Below, piece after piece: positions 11,502 to 22,754 of a DNA stretch of 64,000 nucleotides. The notes beneath the pieces are model-generated. The model was not told the origin of the DNA, made no database searches, and was given only the letters and a program-made list of their open reading frames with translations. Source of the DNA: Hofstenia miamia (taxonomy: Eukaryota > Xenacoelomorpha > Acoela); contig SCFE01000032.1 in NCBI GenBank assembly GCA_004352715.1, positions 2,094,600 through 2,158,599 of the forward strand, in the 5' to 3' direction. How positions within the stretch are numbered: the first letter of the stretch is position 1; every line of letters begins with the position of its first letter. The translations under genes and the position numbers were made by a program.

Positions 11502-12851
11502 ATTCAAAGAACTTGGAAATTTCAATTTCCCACCTTATAAGAAAAAACAAAATTCTGATAATCTCAAACAATCAAAACAATTTTCCTTTAGACTTGCTAC
11601 AATCAATGAATTAGAAAACATCTTGATACCAACAAATCAACCGCTTCTTATAATCTCCCATTTTTTATTATTAAACGTTTTTTTCCTATTTTTGGAGAAC
11701 AATTCTTAATCGCATTTAATCAATGTATTATTGATGGCGAATTTCCAGACTTACTAAAAAAATCAGATATATTTCCTATATTTAAAAAAGGTGGCAACCT
11801 AAACGCAAAAAATTATAGACCCATTTGTATTACATTTGAAAAACTTTTGTATGTTTAAATAAACGCATTCTTAAAATCTCTAAACATCCTTTCATATAAA
11901 TAATTTGGATTTCGCAATGGTCATAGCACCCAAGACTCAATTCAACCTATTACTCAACAAATAAAGTCTAATATATCTCATAATAACTGCAGTAGTGTAG
12001 CATTATTAGATTTAAGTAAGGNNNNNNTTTCCTTAATGACCATATTGAATTAAATGAGCGATCGCAAAAATTTTTTAGTTTAGATAAAAATTATAATGGC
12101 TTCCATCACATATCAATTAAATTGTGGAATAATTTAGATTATGAAACGCGAATAGAAAAAAACTATAAAAAGTTTAGAAAAAAATTGAAACAATTTCTTC
12201 TAATAAAACAGTATACATTAGGGGACGGTAATACACTTCATGCATTTGAAACATACATTCAACATTGAGCACCTACACAAACATCCACTCAAACATTGAC
12301 TATATTATTATATATTGTACATATTAATTTGTAGTAATTTGTTCATGTTTATTTTCTTTTGTCATGTGTTAGTTTGTAGATATTGTATATATATAATGCG
12401 CAATAAATTTGCTCTGACTCTTATTATTATTTTAACATTTAAAAAATCCTCTCTCATAAACCATTTAATTTTTTGTGATTATTGGTAAAATCACTTTTGC
12501 GTCATTCTAAGTTTTTTAATTTAATATACAATCATTAATTTCTGCTTTCAAATAGTCTAGAGATGTAGTTATCCTTGAAGATGAATTAGCAGTTTTGAGA
12601 TAAGCCGCTAGTGATTAGCCCTGTTTGCGGAATCACTGAATAATTCGCACGATTAGTTGCAAATAATTGATAGCACTGGATTTTTTTGAAGTATTTGATT
12701 GTTTGATTAAAAATAATTCTTAGAGGTTTAATTGGTAGTTAATAATATTTTCAACGAACTGGAGTTGACACAACACTTTTCCTTTCTGAAAACCTGTTTG
12801 AAAATTGAGATTAATATTCAGTTATTCCATTAATTCTAAAATCGCAAGTAG

Positions 12852-13850
12852 TATGCCCTGCATAGCTTCCAATATATTAAAGTCATCTCATATTATTTAT
12901 CTCAACTCAGAAGCGCAAAAAATGCACGTGTTTTTAATTTAGATTCAATTGTATCTTCCACACTATTGTCATTTGAAGAACTTCTTCGCCCTTCTAAGTT
13001 ATTAAAAAGAGCAAAACATGTGGAAGCAATTGTGGGACAGCCTCACCTCGCAAATTTCTTTTCCACAGTTGATGAAAAAGTAATTTGTAAAGTCCTTGAC
13101 CGTTGGAATTTAATTCTCAATTATGACATAACGCTTTATGAAAAACGTACAAAAAGAATTTCAGAAAACTGTAAAACGCTAATACTGAGTAATTCTCTAC
13201 TTAATGAAGTACTTCCAATGGATTTCTCAAACGAGGTTACGCTACACAGTTATTCCTATGTCAATACCACTCAACTCAGGAAAATCGTTTCTAATTACAA
13301 AAAGAGACATGTGGATACAATAATTATTAATACTGGTATAATCGACGCTCTTCAAAATTCTTCTACATTTGCGAGCGACATTTCCTCATTACTAAGCACA
13401 GTTAAGGAGATATTCCATCCTCGTCGAATTGCAATTTGTGAAATAACTCCGACTACCCCACATCTGGTTTGCAATCAGAAAATTTGTTTATATAACTTGC
13501 ATCTTAACGCAATCTGTCAAGACAACGTTTCTATAATTAAGGTTTATTCTTTGTTTATTTCAAATGATTTTGTCATTAACGGTGATTTGCTTGCATTTGA
13601 TGGCATTCATTTGTCTCCTAGTGTCCTGAAAAGATATATCAATGCACTAGATAATTATATTCAAGAAAAGCCAAATGGATCTTCTTACTATCAATTTACA
13701 ACAACTTTAGTAGGGCTTTTTGTGATTCTTATACTATATTATACAATTATGCTATATTATATTTATGATACAAACTGTAATATTCAAAAAGGCATTGAGA
13801 GAAATTGTTATATACAAAGAAGCTGGGCCTCTGATGTTGCGCAAATGTGA
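12852..13850 (+). CDS. SGNH/esterase-type protein, ORF1 of a CR1-like LINE or a gene derived from it (5' incomplete)
   Basis: The frame is open from just after a stop at 12849 to TGA at 13848, 332 codons. The first in-frame ATG is only at 13218, so the start is missing, upstream in another exon, or non-ATG. SGNH blocks are recognisable: TLILSNSLL (block I, serine kept), IINTGIIDAL (block III, the usual N replaced by I) and DGIHLS (block V, D and H kept). A hydrophobic stretch, TLVGLFVILILYYTIMLYYI, near the C-terminus could span a membrane. The pseudogene at 47.8-48.2 kb is a clear relative and sits upstream of an endonuclease-RT frame, which identifies the family as LINE ORF1. This copy has no ORF2 behind it. 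Confidence 0.6.
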   Translation, partial: YALHSFQYIKVISYYLSQLRSAKNARVFNLDSIVSSTLLSFEELLRPSKLLKRAKHVEAIVGQPHLANFFSTVDEKVICKVLDRWNLILNYDITLYEKRTKRISENCKTLILSNSLLNEVLPMDFSNEVTLHSYSYVNTTQLRKIVSNYKKRHVDTIIINTGIIDALQNSSTFASDISSLLSTVKEIFHPRRIAICEITPTTPHLVCNQKICLYNLHLNAICQDNVSIIKVYSLFISNDFVINGDLLAFDGIHLSPSVLKRYINALDNYIQEKPNGSSYYQFTTTLVGLFVILILYYTIMLYYIYDTNCNIQKGIERNCYIQRSWASDVAQM

Positions 13851-15552
13851 AGTCGCAATGAAATTTTAGAAACATGACTGAAGACTCGAAATTTAGAAAA
13901 AGACAACCAGCGTAAACGCCTTTTATAAATGCAACCTTGGTCTAGCAAATGCATAAATAAACACGATATTGGGAATTTAGCCTTCATGCTACTCGCATTT
14001 CATAATCACATTTAGTAATGGTTGTATACATGAATACGCTATAATTTAATACAATTTTGTTTTAGAAGCTATATTTGTGAAATTTTACATTTATAGATGC
14101 GAAAAAATGCGAAATTTAAAAAATCATATGCAAAAATTTATTGTAGTGTTCGAGAAACCATTGGCCCAGTTAATGAGTGGCACTTCGCAAATAGTTCATT
14201 GTAATTAAATACGATAGTTCAATGCTTTGACAGAGCGACAAAAATTTTCCCTGTCCTCTCCGCACAGATATTGCTACTTTCAGTGTCTATTCGAGATGAG
14301 CCCTTGTTTCACGATCTGATGCTGAAATCCAACTAGGACAGGTAGATTCAGATTTATATCGTACATTTCCCCATGTTTATTTTTCAGATGGTGATCACGA
14401 CCATTTTATTGCTTCCCTAGAGCTAATAATAGTCAAGCATATTCTTCGATGGCATGAATATCACTTCAAATTGTCTCAGTTTTACTTAGTGATTTAAGAC
14501 TGTTAATGACTGTGAAATGCTGACATTTACGAGAATCTAAATTTTAGAAAATATGTTTTACATCGATTTTTGCAACACTATTATAAGAACCAAAATCTTA
14601 ACATTTTTTAACAGTAATGTTACATGAAGTATAACGTTATGCGATCTTTAAGATGACATGATTAATATGTCTATATATTCCCTTTGGCTTAACAGAAAGA
14701 GGCCTCGAATGCTTGCAATAAAGGTGTTGTCATGAACTTCTTTAGTATTTCCTTAAGAAAACTACATGAATGGGGTTTTTCATGTTAAGACCTACCTCAT
14801 TGCATTTTGAACATGTACTTATATATTTTTTCAAAAAATTCAAAAATTATAACCCTTATATATATATATATATATATATCATTTCCAACTCTGTTTCCAT
14901 CCAATCCAAAAGCAAATAATAGCGTCATTTCAATGAAACGAATTTTCTCTTCATTGAATTCTTATTTATTATCACATAGTCTCCACTCAGAAATCGGATG
15001 CCTTTTTGTTATTCTTTTGTATATATTTGTACATAAAGAATGCCTGTTATATTATATTTTAAATTCAATTTGAATTACTGGGTTGAATTGCGCAGCATAT
15101 CATTGTACGCTTGAATTGAATATTGGTGCTGTAAATTTGTTTATTTTATAAACTTTTACATTTGAATTTTCATTATATACGAATTTGGACAGATTTTATT
15201 GATATTAAATGAATTATAGTTCTTTTTTAAATAAATTCTAGCAGTATTAATAACGCATTGTAAAAATTATTTTCAAATCAAATGAACGCCTTAATAATTA
15301 CAAAAATAGTGCTTTATTAAAAATTGTAAGAAAATGCTATTCATTCAATGCCATGCTACTAAATGATTTATGTAATTACTCATAACTTGCTTTTTACATT
15401 TATTTCTGCTATAGTTTACAAATGCTTTGTTTTAAATGATAGTAGTTGTAATAATATTAGAGAAGTAATTGTATTTTTCTTTTGATTGACTAAGGGAGGT
15501 GATGTAGTATCAAACCTCAGGTCAAGCACTTAAAAATGTAATTGTTCCCGCA
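13851..15552. other. No gene recognised; (TA)n at 14856-14878
   Basis: AT-rich. An open plus-strand stretch of about 60 codons around 14320-14490 (contains PHVYFSDGDHDHF) has no family I recognise. The frame at 14807-15073 runs through a TA repeat and is not convincing. Confidence 0.35.
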
Positions 15553-15556
15553 AATA

Positions 15557-17148
15557 CAGTACTGGAAATATGAATTCGACCACCTTGCTATTTATAATAA
15601 ATAATGAACATTCATTTGATTAGAGAGATTATAACAAAGTGTTACTTTGATTGAGAAAGGAAAATCTGTATGTCTAATACCACAAAATGTGTAGAATAAC
15701 AATTGGCGATTAATATTAACTGAAAATTAGAAAATTGTGTTGGAAAAATGAAGACATTTTAACAAATGAGCAAATCAGAATAAGTCAATACAAAATAGGA
15801 TATATAAATTAATAATTGATGCAATATAAGCATTTAGCAACAAAATTTTCTCTTCTTATATTTTGTAAGATGTCTCTTTGAGCGAATAACAGCTGCAATG
15901 AGATCAGGGATTGCGCAAAAAGTCTTTCAATAAAGTTGTTGGGAATTGCATAAAATTCTTTCTTTATTGCGCTCCACAGCTCGTCTTCAGTGTGAGGAAA
16001 ATGCTGTCCAATTCGATATTTGACCTCCTTGCACATATTTTTGATAATATTAAGGTATGTAGATTGGCCAAGGCAGTCAGCAACCCCATTATCCCATTAT
16101 TGAGGAAAAACTTTTCATTTCTTTTGAGGTATGACATGGAGCACCATCCTGCTGATATATTGAATCACTTATAAGGAGTGGCAAGAGTTCGTTTTCGAGA
16201 ATCGAGCATATTGAGAGCTTCGAAGAGTACCAGTAATGTGAACAATCTTCCAGAATCCATGCTTCCATATTCCACCCCCTACCATTAAAGACATCCCACC
16301 ATACTTCACGGTGCCCCTAGTAAATTGAGGTAAGAATCTGATCTGCCCAGTTGGTCTCTTTATGCACATTCTTTTTAATGGGTATAGCTCAAATCTTGAC
16401 TCATCTGAAAATATAACATTAAACCAATGTTCAGTGAATTTACTCTTATTCTCAGTCTGTGTAATCTTTGCTTTCTGGGTGCCACGAAAGTCCTAGTTGA
16501 GTACTTCTTCAGAATGTTTCGCACAGTTCTTGCCGTAACGAGGTGACCATCAGCCCATCTTTACGAAGTTCCTCTGAAATCTTCCTGGGATTTTGCTTTG
16601 AAAGTCACACAAGAGCTGATTGGGAGATTTTGGAGGTCTTCTTTGGTTTTCCGGACTTTGGCTTGTGGGCATTGATGTTTTCAGAAGTAAAACGTCTGAT
16701 GATATCATCGACAGAACTTCGAGGTTGCTCCACAAGTTGAGATATATTACGTTGACTCATCCCTTCCAAATGTTTGGAGATAATAAACTCGCGAATGGCA
16801 AGAGGTACGGAACCAGGCATCATATATGGCGAAGAAAGACTGTTGTTCGACATTTTCAATATAAAAAGAATGAAAAACGCTAAGCCAAAGAAATTATTTA
16901 CAGATTCTCTGATTTGGTCTGAAGTTTTCGAATACATTTTTTCCAAGAAAATATTAGCTAACCACAAGCATTGTAGCATTTCTTCTTGAGATTTAAAGTA
17001 AACAGTAATAATTATGTCTCAACATTGATGAATCCCTCTTTCTGCAAAACCAAATCTAATTTAAAAATACCCAAGACATTCTTGACGTCTATTTCTTAGA
17101 AATATTTATGACACATCATGGGTGTCCGAATTCGTTTTTCCAGTTCTG
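15557..17148. mobile_element. Complete but inactive Tc1/mariner element (1592 bp)
   Basis: The inverted termini are CAGTACTGGAAATATGAATT at 15557 and, on the opposite strand, CAGAACTGGAAAAACGAATT ending at 17148. Both are followed by a C-G-x-C-x-C-C stretch and both are flanked by TA (15555-15556, 17149-17150), the standard Tc1 target duplication. The length is normal for the family. The transposase within is on the minus strand and is broken. Confidence 0.85.
15809..16970 (-). pseudogene. Tc1-like transposase pseudogene
   Basis: In transcript order: helix-turn-helix part LAIREFIISKHLEGMSQRNI with the linker HKPKSGKPKKTSK; central VKYGGMSLMVGGGIW; first catalytic region QQDGAPCHTSKEMK in a shifted frame; then LNIIKNMCKEVKYRI and FYAIPNNFIERLFAQ. 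At least three frameshifts and a stop break it. The position of the last catalytic acidic residue (normally N-x-I-E-N) is lysine (NIIKN), so even a repaired frame would lack the DDE triad. Confidence 0.85.
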
Positions 17149-17458
17149 TATTTAGCGGTTCTACATTACCAAACATTCGTCAAACAACCAATCAGAAATA
17201 CGCCAACATGCAATTTTTGCGTTATTGTTATCTAGGTATAGAAATTTGTGTGTTATGACCCAGTGCTGCTGAAAATGTTTGGAATTATAAATTAATGCTA
17301 CTAGTGGATTTTACATTTTCAAATGGCAATTAATTTTTTTAAGTGCCATTAATAACCAACTACAATTGTTATTATTGTATTTATGCTTATTGGTATAATT
17401 AAACTGAATTGTACATCAATTTATAATGTAGGCTCTTATCACAGTCACAGGTAAAAAC

Positions 17459-18240
17459 TAGAAATGAGATCCGGATAGTGAATTGAATATACTGGATACC
17501 GGATAATTTCGGATAATCTGACTGCCGGATACCGGATAGTATATTGCTCAATTATTACAAGGGCAACAAGAATTATGACTTTAAAAAAACAAAATAAGAC
17601 ATTATTTTACGATAAAATATGACGGAATTTAGTTAAATATGCCCTAAAATATTACAACTCATTTTCAAAATGATCCATTTAAACAACATAAACGTTTTTC
17701 TATTACAAGATGTAAAACAAATTAATTTTTTAAAGCAATTGCTTCACTAAATTATTAAAACAGCTCATAAATTTCCATATATTATTATGGTTAAGATTTC
17801 TGTCATAGGTTAAAAGTTTTCTTAACATAGAGAAACATCTCTCAACTTCAGTCAATGTAGCTTGTCATTTTTGTAACTTGGCATACAATTCTATTTCAAT
17901 GTCCATTCCCTTTCCTTCCCTTATAGCAGTGAAACCGGTCTTTTCTAATCGTGACTTGATATAGGCGATTATTTTACAAGCACCATTTCCAAGATCAAGG
18001 GTAGGAGTAATAACAACATCTGGTGGAATTTCAACTCTGTCAAACATTGAACAACTTTGATATTTTATGATGGCAGCCTTAATTCAGCAATTAGATTTTC
18101 AAACCTCATACATTTTGCCTGAGTACGCATGGTACAGTTGTGCAACACGTGTGAATTGCAAAATCCATGAAATAATAATGAATATATAGTTCCTTTAATA
18201 TTTTTTCAGCTGCCAGCATACATTTCCTGTCCTAAAAACA
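17459..18240 (-). pseudogene. hAT transposase C-terminal remnant
   Basis: The minus strand reads ITPTLDLGNGACKIIAYIK, then AKLQK, a stop, then TEVERCFSMLRKLLTYDRN and NNIWKFMSCFNNLV. The V-E-R-x-F-S-M-L-x-K-x-L-T-x-D-R-N block resembles the hAT dimerisation domain. Repeated CCGGATA motifs at 17470-17545, next to TAGAAATGAGATCCGGAT, could be the subterminal region of the same element. Confidence 0.5.
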
Positions 18241-18280
18241 TGTCGACAATTGGGTTGCGTCAACAATTAGCTAGCAATAT

Positions 18281-18379
18281 ATATATATATATATATATAT
18301 ATATNNNNNNNNNNNNNNNNNNNNNNNNNNNNNNNNNNNNNNNNNNNNNNNNNNNNNNNNNNNNNNNNNNNNNNNNNNN

Positions 18380-18410
<31 letters not shown>
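18281..18410. repeat. (TA)n split by a 75-base N gap (18305-18379)
   Basis: TA repeats of 24 and 31 bases flank unknown sequence. Confidence 0.9.
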
Positions 18411-18412
<2 letters not shown>

Positions 18413-18491
18413 TGGATTGTGACTGCTTTAAATCATTTGAACTAATATATATATATATTAGTTTAAATGATTTAAACAGTCACAATCCAGC
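18411..18491. repeat. Near-perfect 81-base palindrome
   Basis: The left arm GCTGGATTGTGACTGCTTTA and onward is mirrored by the right arm ending AACAGTCACAATCCAGC. The arms are about 40 bases with one mismatch and one indel, and the centre is an alternating TA run. It lies directly beside the gap and would form a hairpin. Confidence 0.85.
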
Positions 18492-19507
18492 ATTAATTTC
18501 TAAGTTTTTTTCTCAATTTAATGAAACGATGCCAAAATATTACTTTTATTTTATTTCAGCCACAAATATTACTGGATTTTTCAAAAATGAAAAATATATC
18601 TTTTAATGACTTTATAACTTCCTATTTAACAGCACTCCTGGTCTCAAACCATGTAATTTTAAGCTGACTGCAAAATAGACAAACAGAAAAAAAAAATATA
18701 TATATAGTGTTTGGAGAAACAATGTTTTTTGAAAGGCAATAATTATTGTACATCTATTGTAAGTTTTATTTACGAACTGTCTATATTTACCTCTAACTTT
18801 CTATCTATGTTTATTTATATGTAAACATAGATCTCATCATGTAATAAAAAATCAGGTATTTGTGTATAATGGTTAATGAGAAACTCTTCTTTGAATAGTT
18901 GTGCCATTTTTTGTCGCTAGGTATATAAGCTTCATGTATTTGATTGTGTAAACAACTGAAGTTAATACTAAGTTCATGTAATTAAATAATACAGGGTTAG
19001 CTTGGTCATTACTAGGACGCTAATTTCGCATAAGAAGCAGAAAAATAAAAAACATCGTATATTAAGCTATTATTGGCTATATTGGACAGCGTTGTGTGAC
19101 AAAAACGTATCTGCGGGCAGCAGAGGCAAAATTAATTCTCTTAGCAACAATGAAGATTATGAAATACTCAAATAGATTACTCTCTATAAGCAAAGAAATT
19201 CTAGACAATGTATCCGCTTCAATTTCTTTTTATTACAAGAATTTGTTTTCATAAACACCTTCCACATTTACAATGTATCATCTAATTTTTCTTAAATTTG
19301 ATAACTTTAAATTTCATCGGCGTCCGCCGTATGCATAAAATCAAATATTTTGGCTTAATGTTCACTACTTTATATTTAAATTTTGCACATATGCCAACAT
19401 TGCATTCTGTTCTTTCTAATTATCATTATACTTAATTTAACATGTTATAAAATTGTAAATATCTGCTACTTTCCCCTCAAGAATGGCACAATAAGGGTAT
19501 TCTTACT
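18492..19507. other. No gene recognised
   Basis: AT-rich. A plus-strand stretch at 19066-19174 is open and ends in EDYEILK-stop, but it lacks a clear acceptor and I do not call an exon. Confidence 0.35.
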
Positions 19508-20366
19508 CTAGTCGTACATAAAGTAAAGTAAAGAAACCAGAGAATTTTATAATTTGATTTTACTTTACTATATTTAAGACCTCGTACGCTACCTTAAAGT
19601 AAAACAAAAGTTATTCCTGTAATTTTAAAGTTCCATAGGTATAAAGGCATGCTGAGTTTTGTATGAAATTTATGTTACTGCTTTGTGTAATTTATAGATG
19701 CTAATAAATGCATTTAAATAGTAAAACAATTGTTTAACGGACATAAATAATTAAATAAAACTTAATTTATTAGAAAAAATGGCAGTTTACAAATATTATA
19801 ATATATTTTTGATTATTGGTGCATGCGAGTAACATTGTGTAATTTAATAAAAAAAATGTATTATATAATATTAATGTAATATATACTATAAGACTAATGG
19901 TTACTTGGAAGACTTCAAAATTAAGAACATTGGTTTTGCTAAAAAAATAAGATCCTTCCCACTTTTAACATCGAAGCAAATTTATTTCAAATACGAGTAT
20001 TTATCCTTAGCTACAATCATAGGCTACTAAATTATGTAGTTTATGCTACAGATCTATCACAATTCCACTTTATAAACAATGTCTGTATTTTCAACAGGTT
20101 GGTGCAAAAGTCCAATTTTTTACCCAAATGCATGATTTACAGCAATTTATTAATTTAATTTATATCCTGCTTTTGTGATAAATTTTTAGCGACTATCAAA
20201 TTGAAATCAATGTTGTTTACATTATTTTAATTACTTTAATTTACGGAAGACCTAAAAATCGAACTGAAACCTTACTTTACTTTACTTAGGATTAGGACAT
20301 CGTACACTGGCGTAAATTAAAAATTCTTACTTTACTTTACTTTACTTACTGACAGCGTACGACCAG
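19508..20366. mobile_element. Non-coding element with inverted ends rich in GTAAA repeats
   Basis: The left end is CTAGTCGTACATAAAGTAAA; the right end on the opposite strand is CTGGTCGTACGCTGTCAGTA, followed by several GTAAA units on both sides. Second, inner CGTACGCT/CGTACACT motifs occur about 70 bases in from each end. No coding frame. The superfamily is not decided: I see no clean target duplication. A nested AGGTTGGTGCAAAAGT at 20107 resembles a mariner-type terminus. Confidence 0.6.
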
Positions 20367-20595
20367 CCTTAGCTAGAATTTTGTGTCACTCTTGGGAGGT
20401 TGTCACAATAGATGTTTGTTGAGGTGCGAGACACCTGCTTATGAATGACCGGGCCCATGCATAAATTGCTTTAATTAGTTTAAGAATTTTCACTTTTGAG
20501 GATAATGAAAAACGTTGTAGCTTAAAATTCTTTACGTATATGTGATAGATACTTACAGATTAGTTCATACCTTATTAATTATTTGAATCTGTTAG

Positions 20596-20697
20596 CAATG
20601 CATACAGACTGCCATTGCAAACCATACAGGTAACCCTCCGGCTACAGTCAAAGATAACTATTCCTCTTTGCAGGATACTAGGAGCACCCCATGCCAG
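20596..20697 (+). CDS. Candidate penultimate exon of an unidentified gene
   Basis: The acceptor is ctgttag before 20596 and the donor CAG|gtgttt follows 20697. It is 34 codons, phase 0 at both ends, reading QCIQTAIANHTGNPPATVKD and ending STPCQ. Codon use is balanced and polar, unlike chance AT-rich frames. It joins in frame to the exon at 20819. I do not recognise the protein and saw no earlier exon. Confidence 0.4.
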
Positions 20698-20818
20698 GTG
20701 TTTTTATAATTTATTATTAAAGAACAGTTTATTATTGTTGAAACATTGCAATTATAACACAATTTTTTAAAAACATATAATTTATATATTAATGCTAAGT
20801 GTTGATAGTAATAATTAG

Positions 20819-20950
20819 GATGATGAAACTGATTCAGTACGCATTACTATGGATAGTGCTGAAGATGATATTTTTTCTGTTTTGCATGCAAACCACAATA
20901 TTCCAACTGATCGTAAAATATTTTATACAATTTCTTGTACTACGAAATGA
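20819..20950 (+). CDS. Candidate C-terminal exon of an unidentified gene
   Basis: The acceptor is ataattag; 43 codons and TGA at 20948-20950. The peptide begins DDETDSVRITMDSAEDDIFS, continues VLHANHNIPTDRKIFYT and ends SCTTK. The acidic start and even composition suggest a cytoplasmic tail. The intron from the previous candidate exon would be 121 nt. Function unknown. An alternative overlapping frame (20799-21023) is very hydrophobic and less convincing. Confidence 0.42.
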   Translation, partial: DDETDSVRITMDSAEDDIFSVLHANHNIPTDRKIFYTISCTTK

Positions 20951-22018
20951 TGAAAATAGAGTCCATTGTATTCTCTTTATAATTAGGTTTAGATCGCTTT
21001 GTCAGTACATGAATCTATATTGAAACATTGTAGTAGTAAATCTTCACATTTTAGTTCAGTTTTTTAAGCTTAGCAGAGCTCTGTGACATGGACACCTAGT
21101 TTTTAAGGAAACAATAAACCAAAACCATTTGTTCAGGTCAAAAATTGTTTCCGATTTGATGAATCTCCACAATTATTTTGATATTTCATATTGCAATAAA
21201 ATTTCAAGTACGTGTTTCTCCATCAATCTTACTATTGATTAGCATCGGGAGAGGGACACAAGTGCAAAAGTTTGCAAGCATCAAGTATGATTATATTCTT
21301 TCATTTGTATTGTAATTAATAGAAGGTACTGCACAAGCGCAAATAATGAATAACTGACCAAATTGCAATGGCTAATGATAAAAACAAGACAACTTTCCTA
21401 AAGTGAACTATTGGAATCTACTTCCAAAATATCACTTCCATCATTTCTGGCTTCTTGATCTATGCCTATTTCATTAAAAAATGAACAGCAGTCTTTCGAA
21501 ATATCATCATTGACATATAGTTGAGAAAAATTTCGAAATGTAGTTCACATAATGTGGTGCTAGAATAAACAATTACGTTTTTTCTATATATAAATTGCTT
21601 CCAGTTATCATGTAGTGATTCTTATCTTGGAAAGTGCAATTGTGCATATTTGCCTGGATTCGTTGTAAAGCCTGATGTTCACAGATGAAGACAATATTTA
21701 CGTCTTATGCCTAGACCTGACTACACAATGTTAATACGATGTTATGTTCAGAAGCATAATTACATATTGATTCCAGGATAATTAGTTTGCAATTCATTTC
21801 AATAATTTTAATTGAATGAATAGAATCAGGTTATCATGAAAACATTAAAGATCAGACTGTCCTCTATTATATTATCTAGTATTTTCGGATTAGATATCTA
21901 TTAATTTGTGAATTATGGGCATTTGTAAATTAAGGTAAACTTCAAGTAATTATAGAGATTGTATACTGCTTTCAATTTATTCCAATTAATAATTATTTTC
22001 ATTACATTTCATTTTTAG
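20951..22018. other. No gene recognised; likely 5' part of the micro-exon gene region
   Basis: If the micro-exon gene starts in this window, its signal-peptide exon should lie here. I could not find an ATG exon ending one base into a codon with a convincing donor. Confidence 0.35.
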
Positions 22019-22057
22019 AAGCAAAAGCAGCTAATGAGACTGAAAATGTTTCAAATG
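22019..22057 (+). CDS. Micro-exon A (39 nt) of a proposed micro-exon gene
   Basis: The acceptor is catttttag and the donor AATG|gtaaga. AA completes a codon begun in the previous exon and the exon ends one base into the next codon (phase 1 to 1). With G before AA, the peptide is EAKAANETENVSNG, which contains the N-glycosylation-like motifs NET and NVS. A symmetric exon of this size can be skipped or duplicated without shifting the frame. Other members lie at 22372, 22716, 40338, 52787 and 53266. Confidence 0.5.
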
Positions 22058-22371
22058 GTAAGATTTGGAATTTCTTACTATTTTTAGTATTAACTGTTTA
22101 TACCCTAAAATTATTAAGTTTAGAATAATATTAACATATTAATTTGTAAAATGTTATATTCATGATTTTAGCCTTTTTGAAATTAAATTAATACACCCTG
22201 AAAATAATTATTTAGATCTATATGTTTCTGAATATGTATTTTACATACTCTCCAAATGTATTACATATCCAATGTAATCACATTAACATGAAATGAACTC
22301 ATACATAATGCTTTCTTCTGCTTATTTGATTAGAGATTTAATTACAGTTTCGATTAAATGTACATATTTAG

Positions 22372-22407
22372 AAGGAAGAACAGCTAATGGCACTAAAGTT
22401 TCTAATG
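22372..22407 (+). CDS. Micro-exon B (36 nt)
   Basis: The acceptor is tatttag and the donor AATG|gtaagc, phase 1 to 1. The peptide is EGRTANGTKVSNG. About 60% of bases match micro-exon A and the two share GCTAATG in the same place. It contains NGT. The intron to A is 314 nt. Confidence 0.5.
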
Positions 22408-22715
22408 GTAAGCAAATAAACTTTAAATATTTTGTTATTTTAATGTCATATAATCTTATCCCTAAATAAGAGTAATCAAATGTATTCATCTTAAGTTCAG
22501 AATCTGCATTTAAAATTCAATACACAGATAATATTCATATATTAATGTAGAAATAGAAAATGTTTGCTGATATTTTGTTAATTAAATAAATGTTTTGCAT
22601 ACAACATCATGTTATTTTGATTACTAGAACAGGAAGTACGTATGGGGACGGAGTAATATTACACTCATTTTCTTACGCATAAAAATCGTTTTTATTAATA
22701 ATTTGTTACTTTTAG

Positions 22716-22754
22716 AAAAACGTACATGCAAGCACTATCTATGCATACTATTTG
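22716..22754 (+). CDS. Possible micro-exon C (39 nt)
   Basis: The acceptor is acttttag and the donor TTTG|gtaaat, phase 1 to 1. The peptide is EKRTCKHYLCILFG. It shares the phase, length and start but little sequence with the other micro-exons, so it is the least certain. It carries the only cysteines in the set. Confidence 0.3.

Larger units (their letters stand above)
10105..12420 (+). pseudogene. Broken LINE ORF2 (endonuclease plus reverse transcriptase), esterase-type CR1-like family
   Basis: The endonuclease part reads IFGDFNINYFNS, TRMNNLIDYFFTN and FSDHALCT (GDFN, the T-R-x-x-N-x-x-D strand and the SDH motif). A linker with VHELVSIKRELFDLAKSEPT follows, then frameshifted reverse transcriptase pieces (KNYRPICI, FGFRNGHSTQDSI, SSVALLDLSK). 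Six Ns at 12022-12027 skip directly to the C-terminal tail (IKLWNNLDYETR, KKLKQFLLIKQYTLGDGN), so the palm, including the FADD site, is absent. The 3' end carries AATAAATTTGCTCTGACTC and a TTA-rich tail. The linker matches the minus-strand copy at 46.6 kb, so both belong to one family. Confidence 0.8.

Noticed and set aside
20799-21023. Hydrophobic 74-residue protein as a signal-peptide exon of the micro-exon gene
   Set aside because: The alternative frame over the same bases has better codon balance, an acceptor and a stop; the hydrophobic frame looks like an out-of-frame reading.
22628-22656. Micro-exon starting AACAGGAAGTACGTATGGGG
   Set aside because: In phase 1 it meets a stop (GAGTAA) before a usable donor; it could be an alternative last exon but nothing else supports this.
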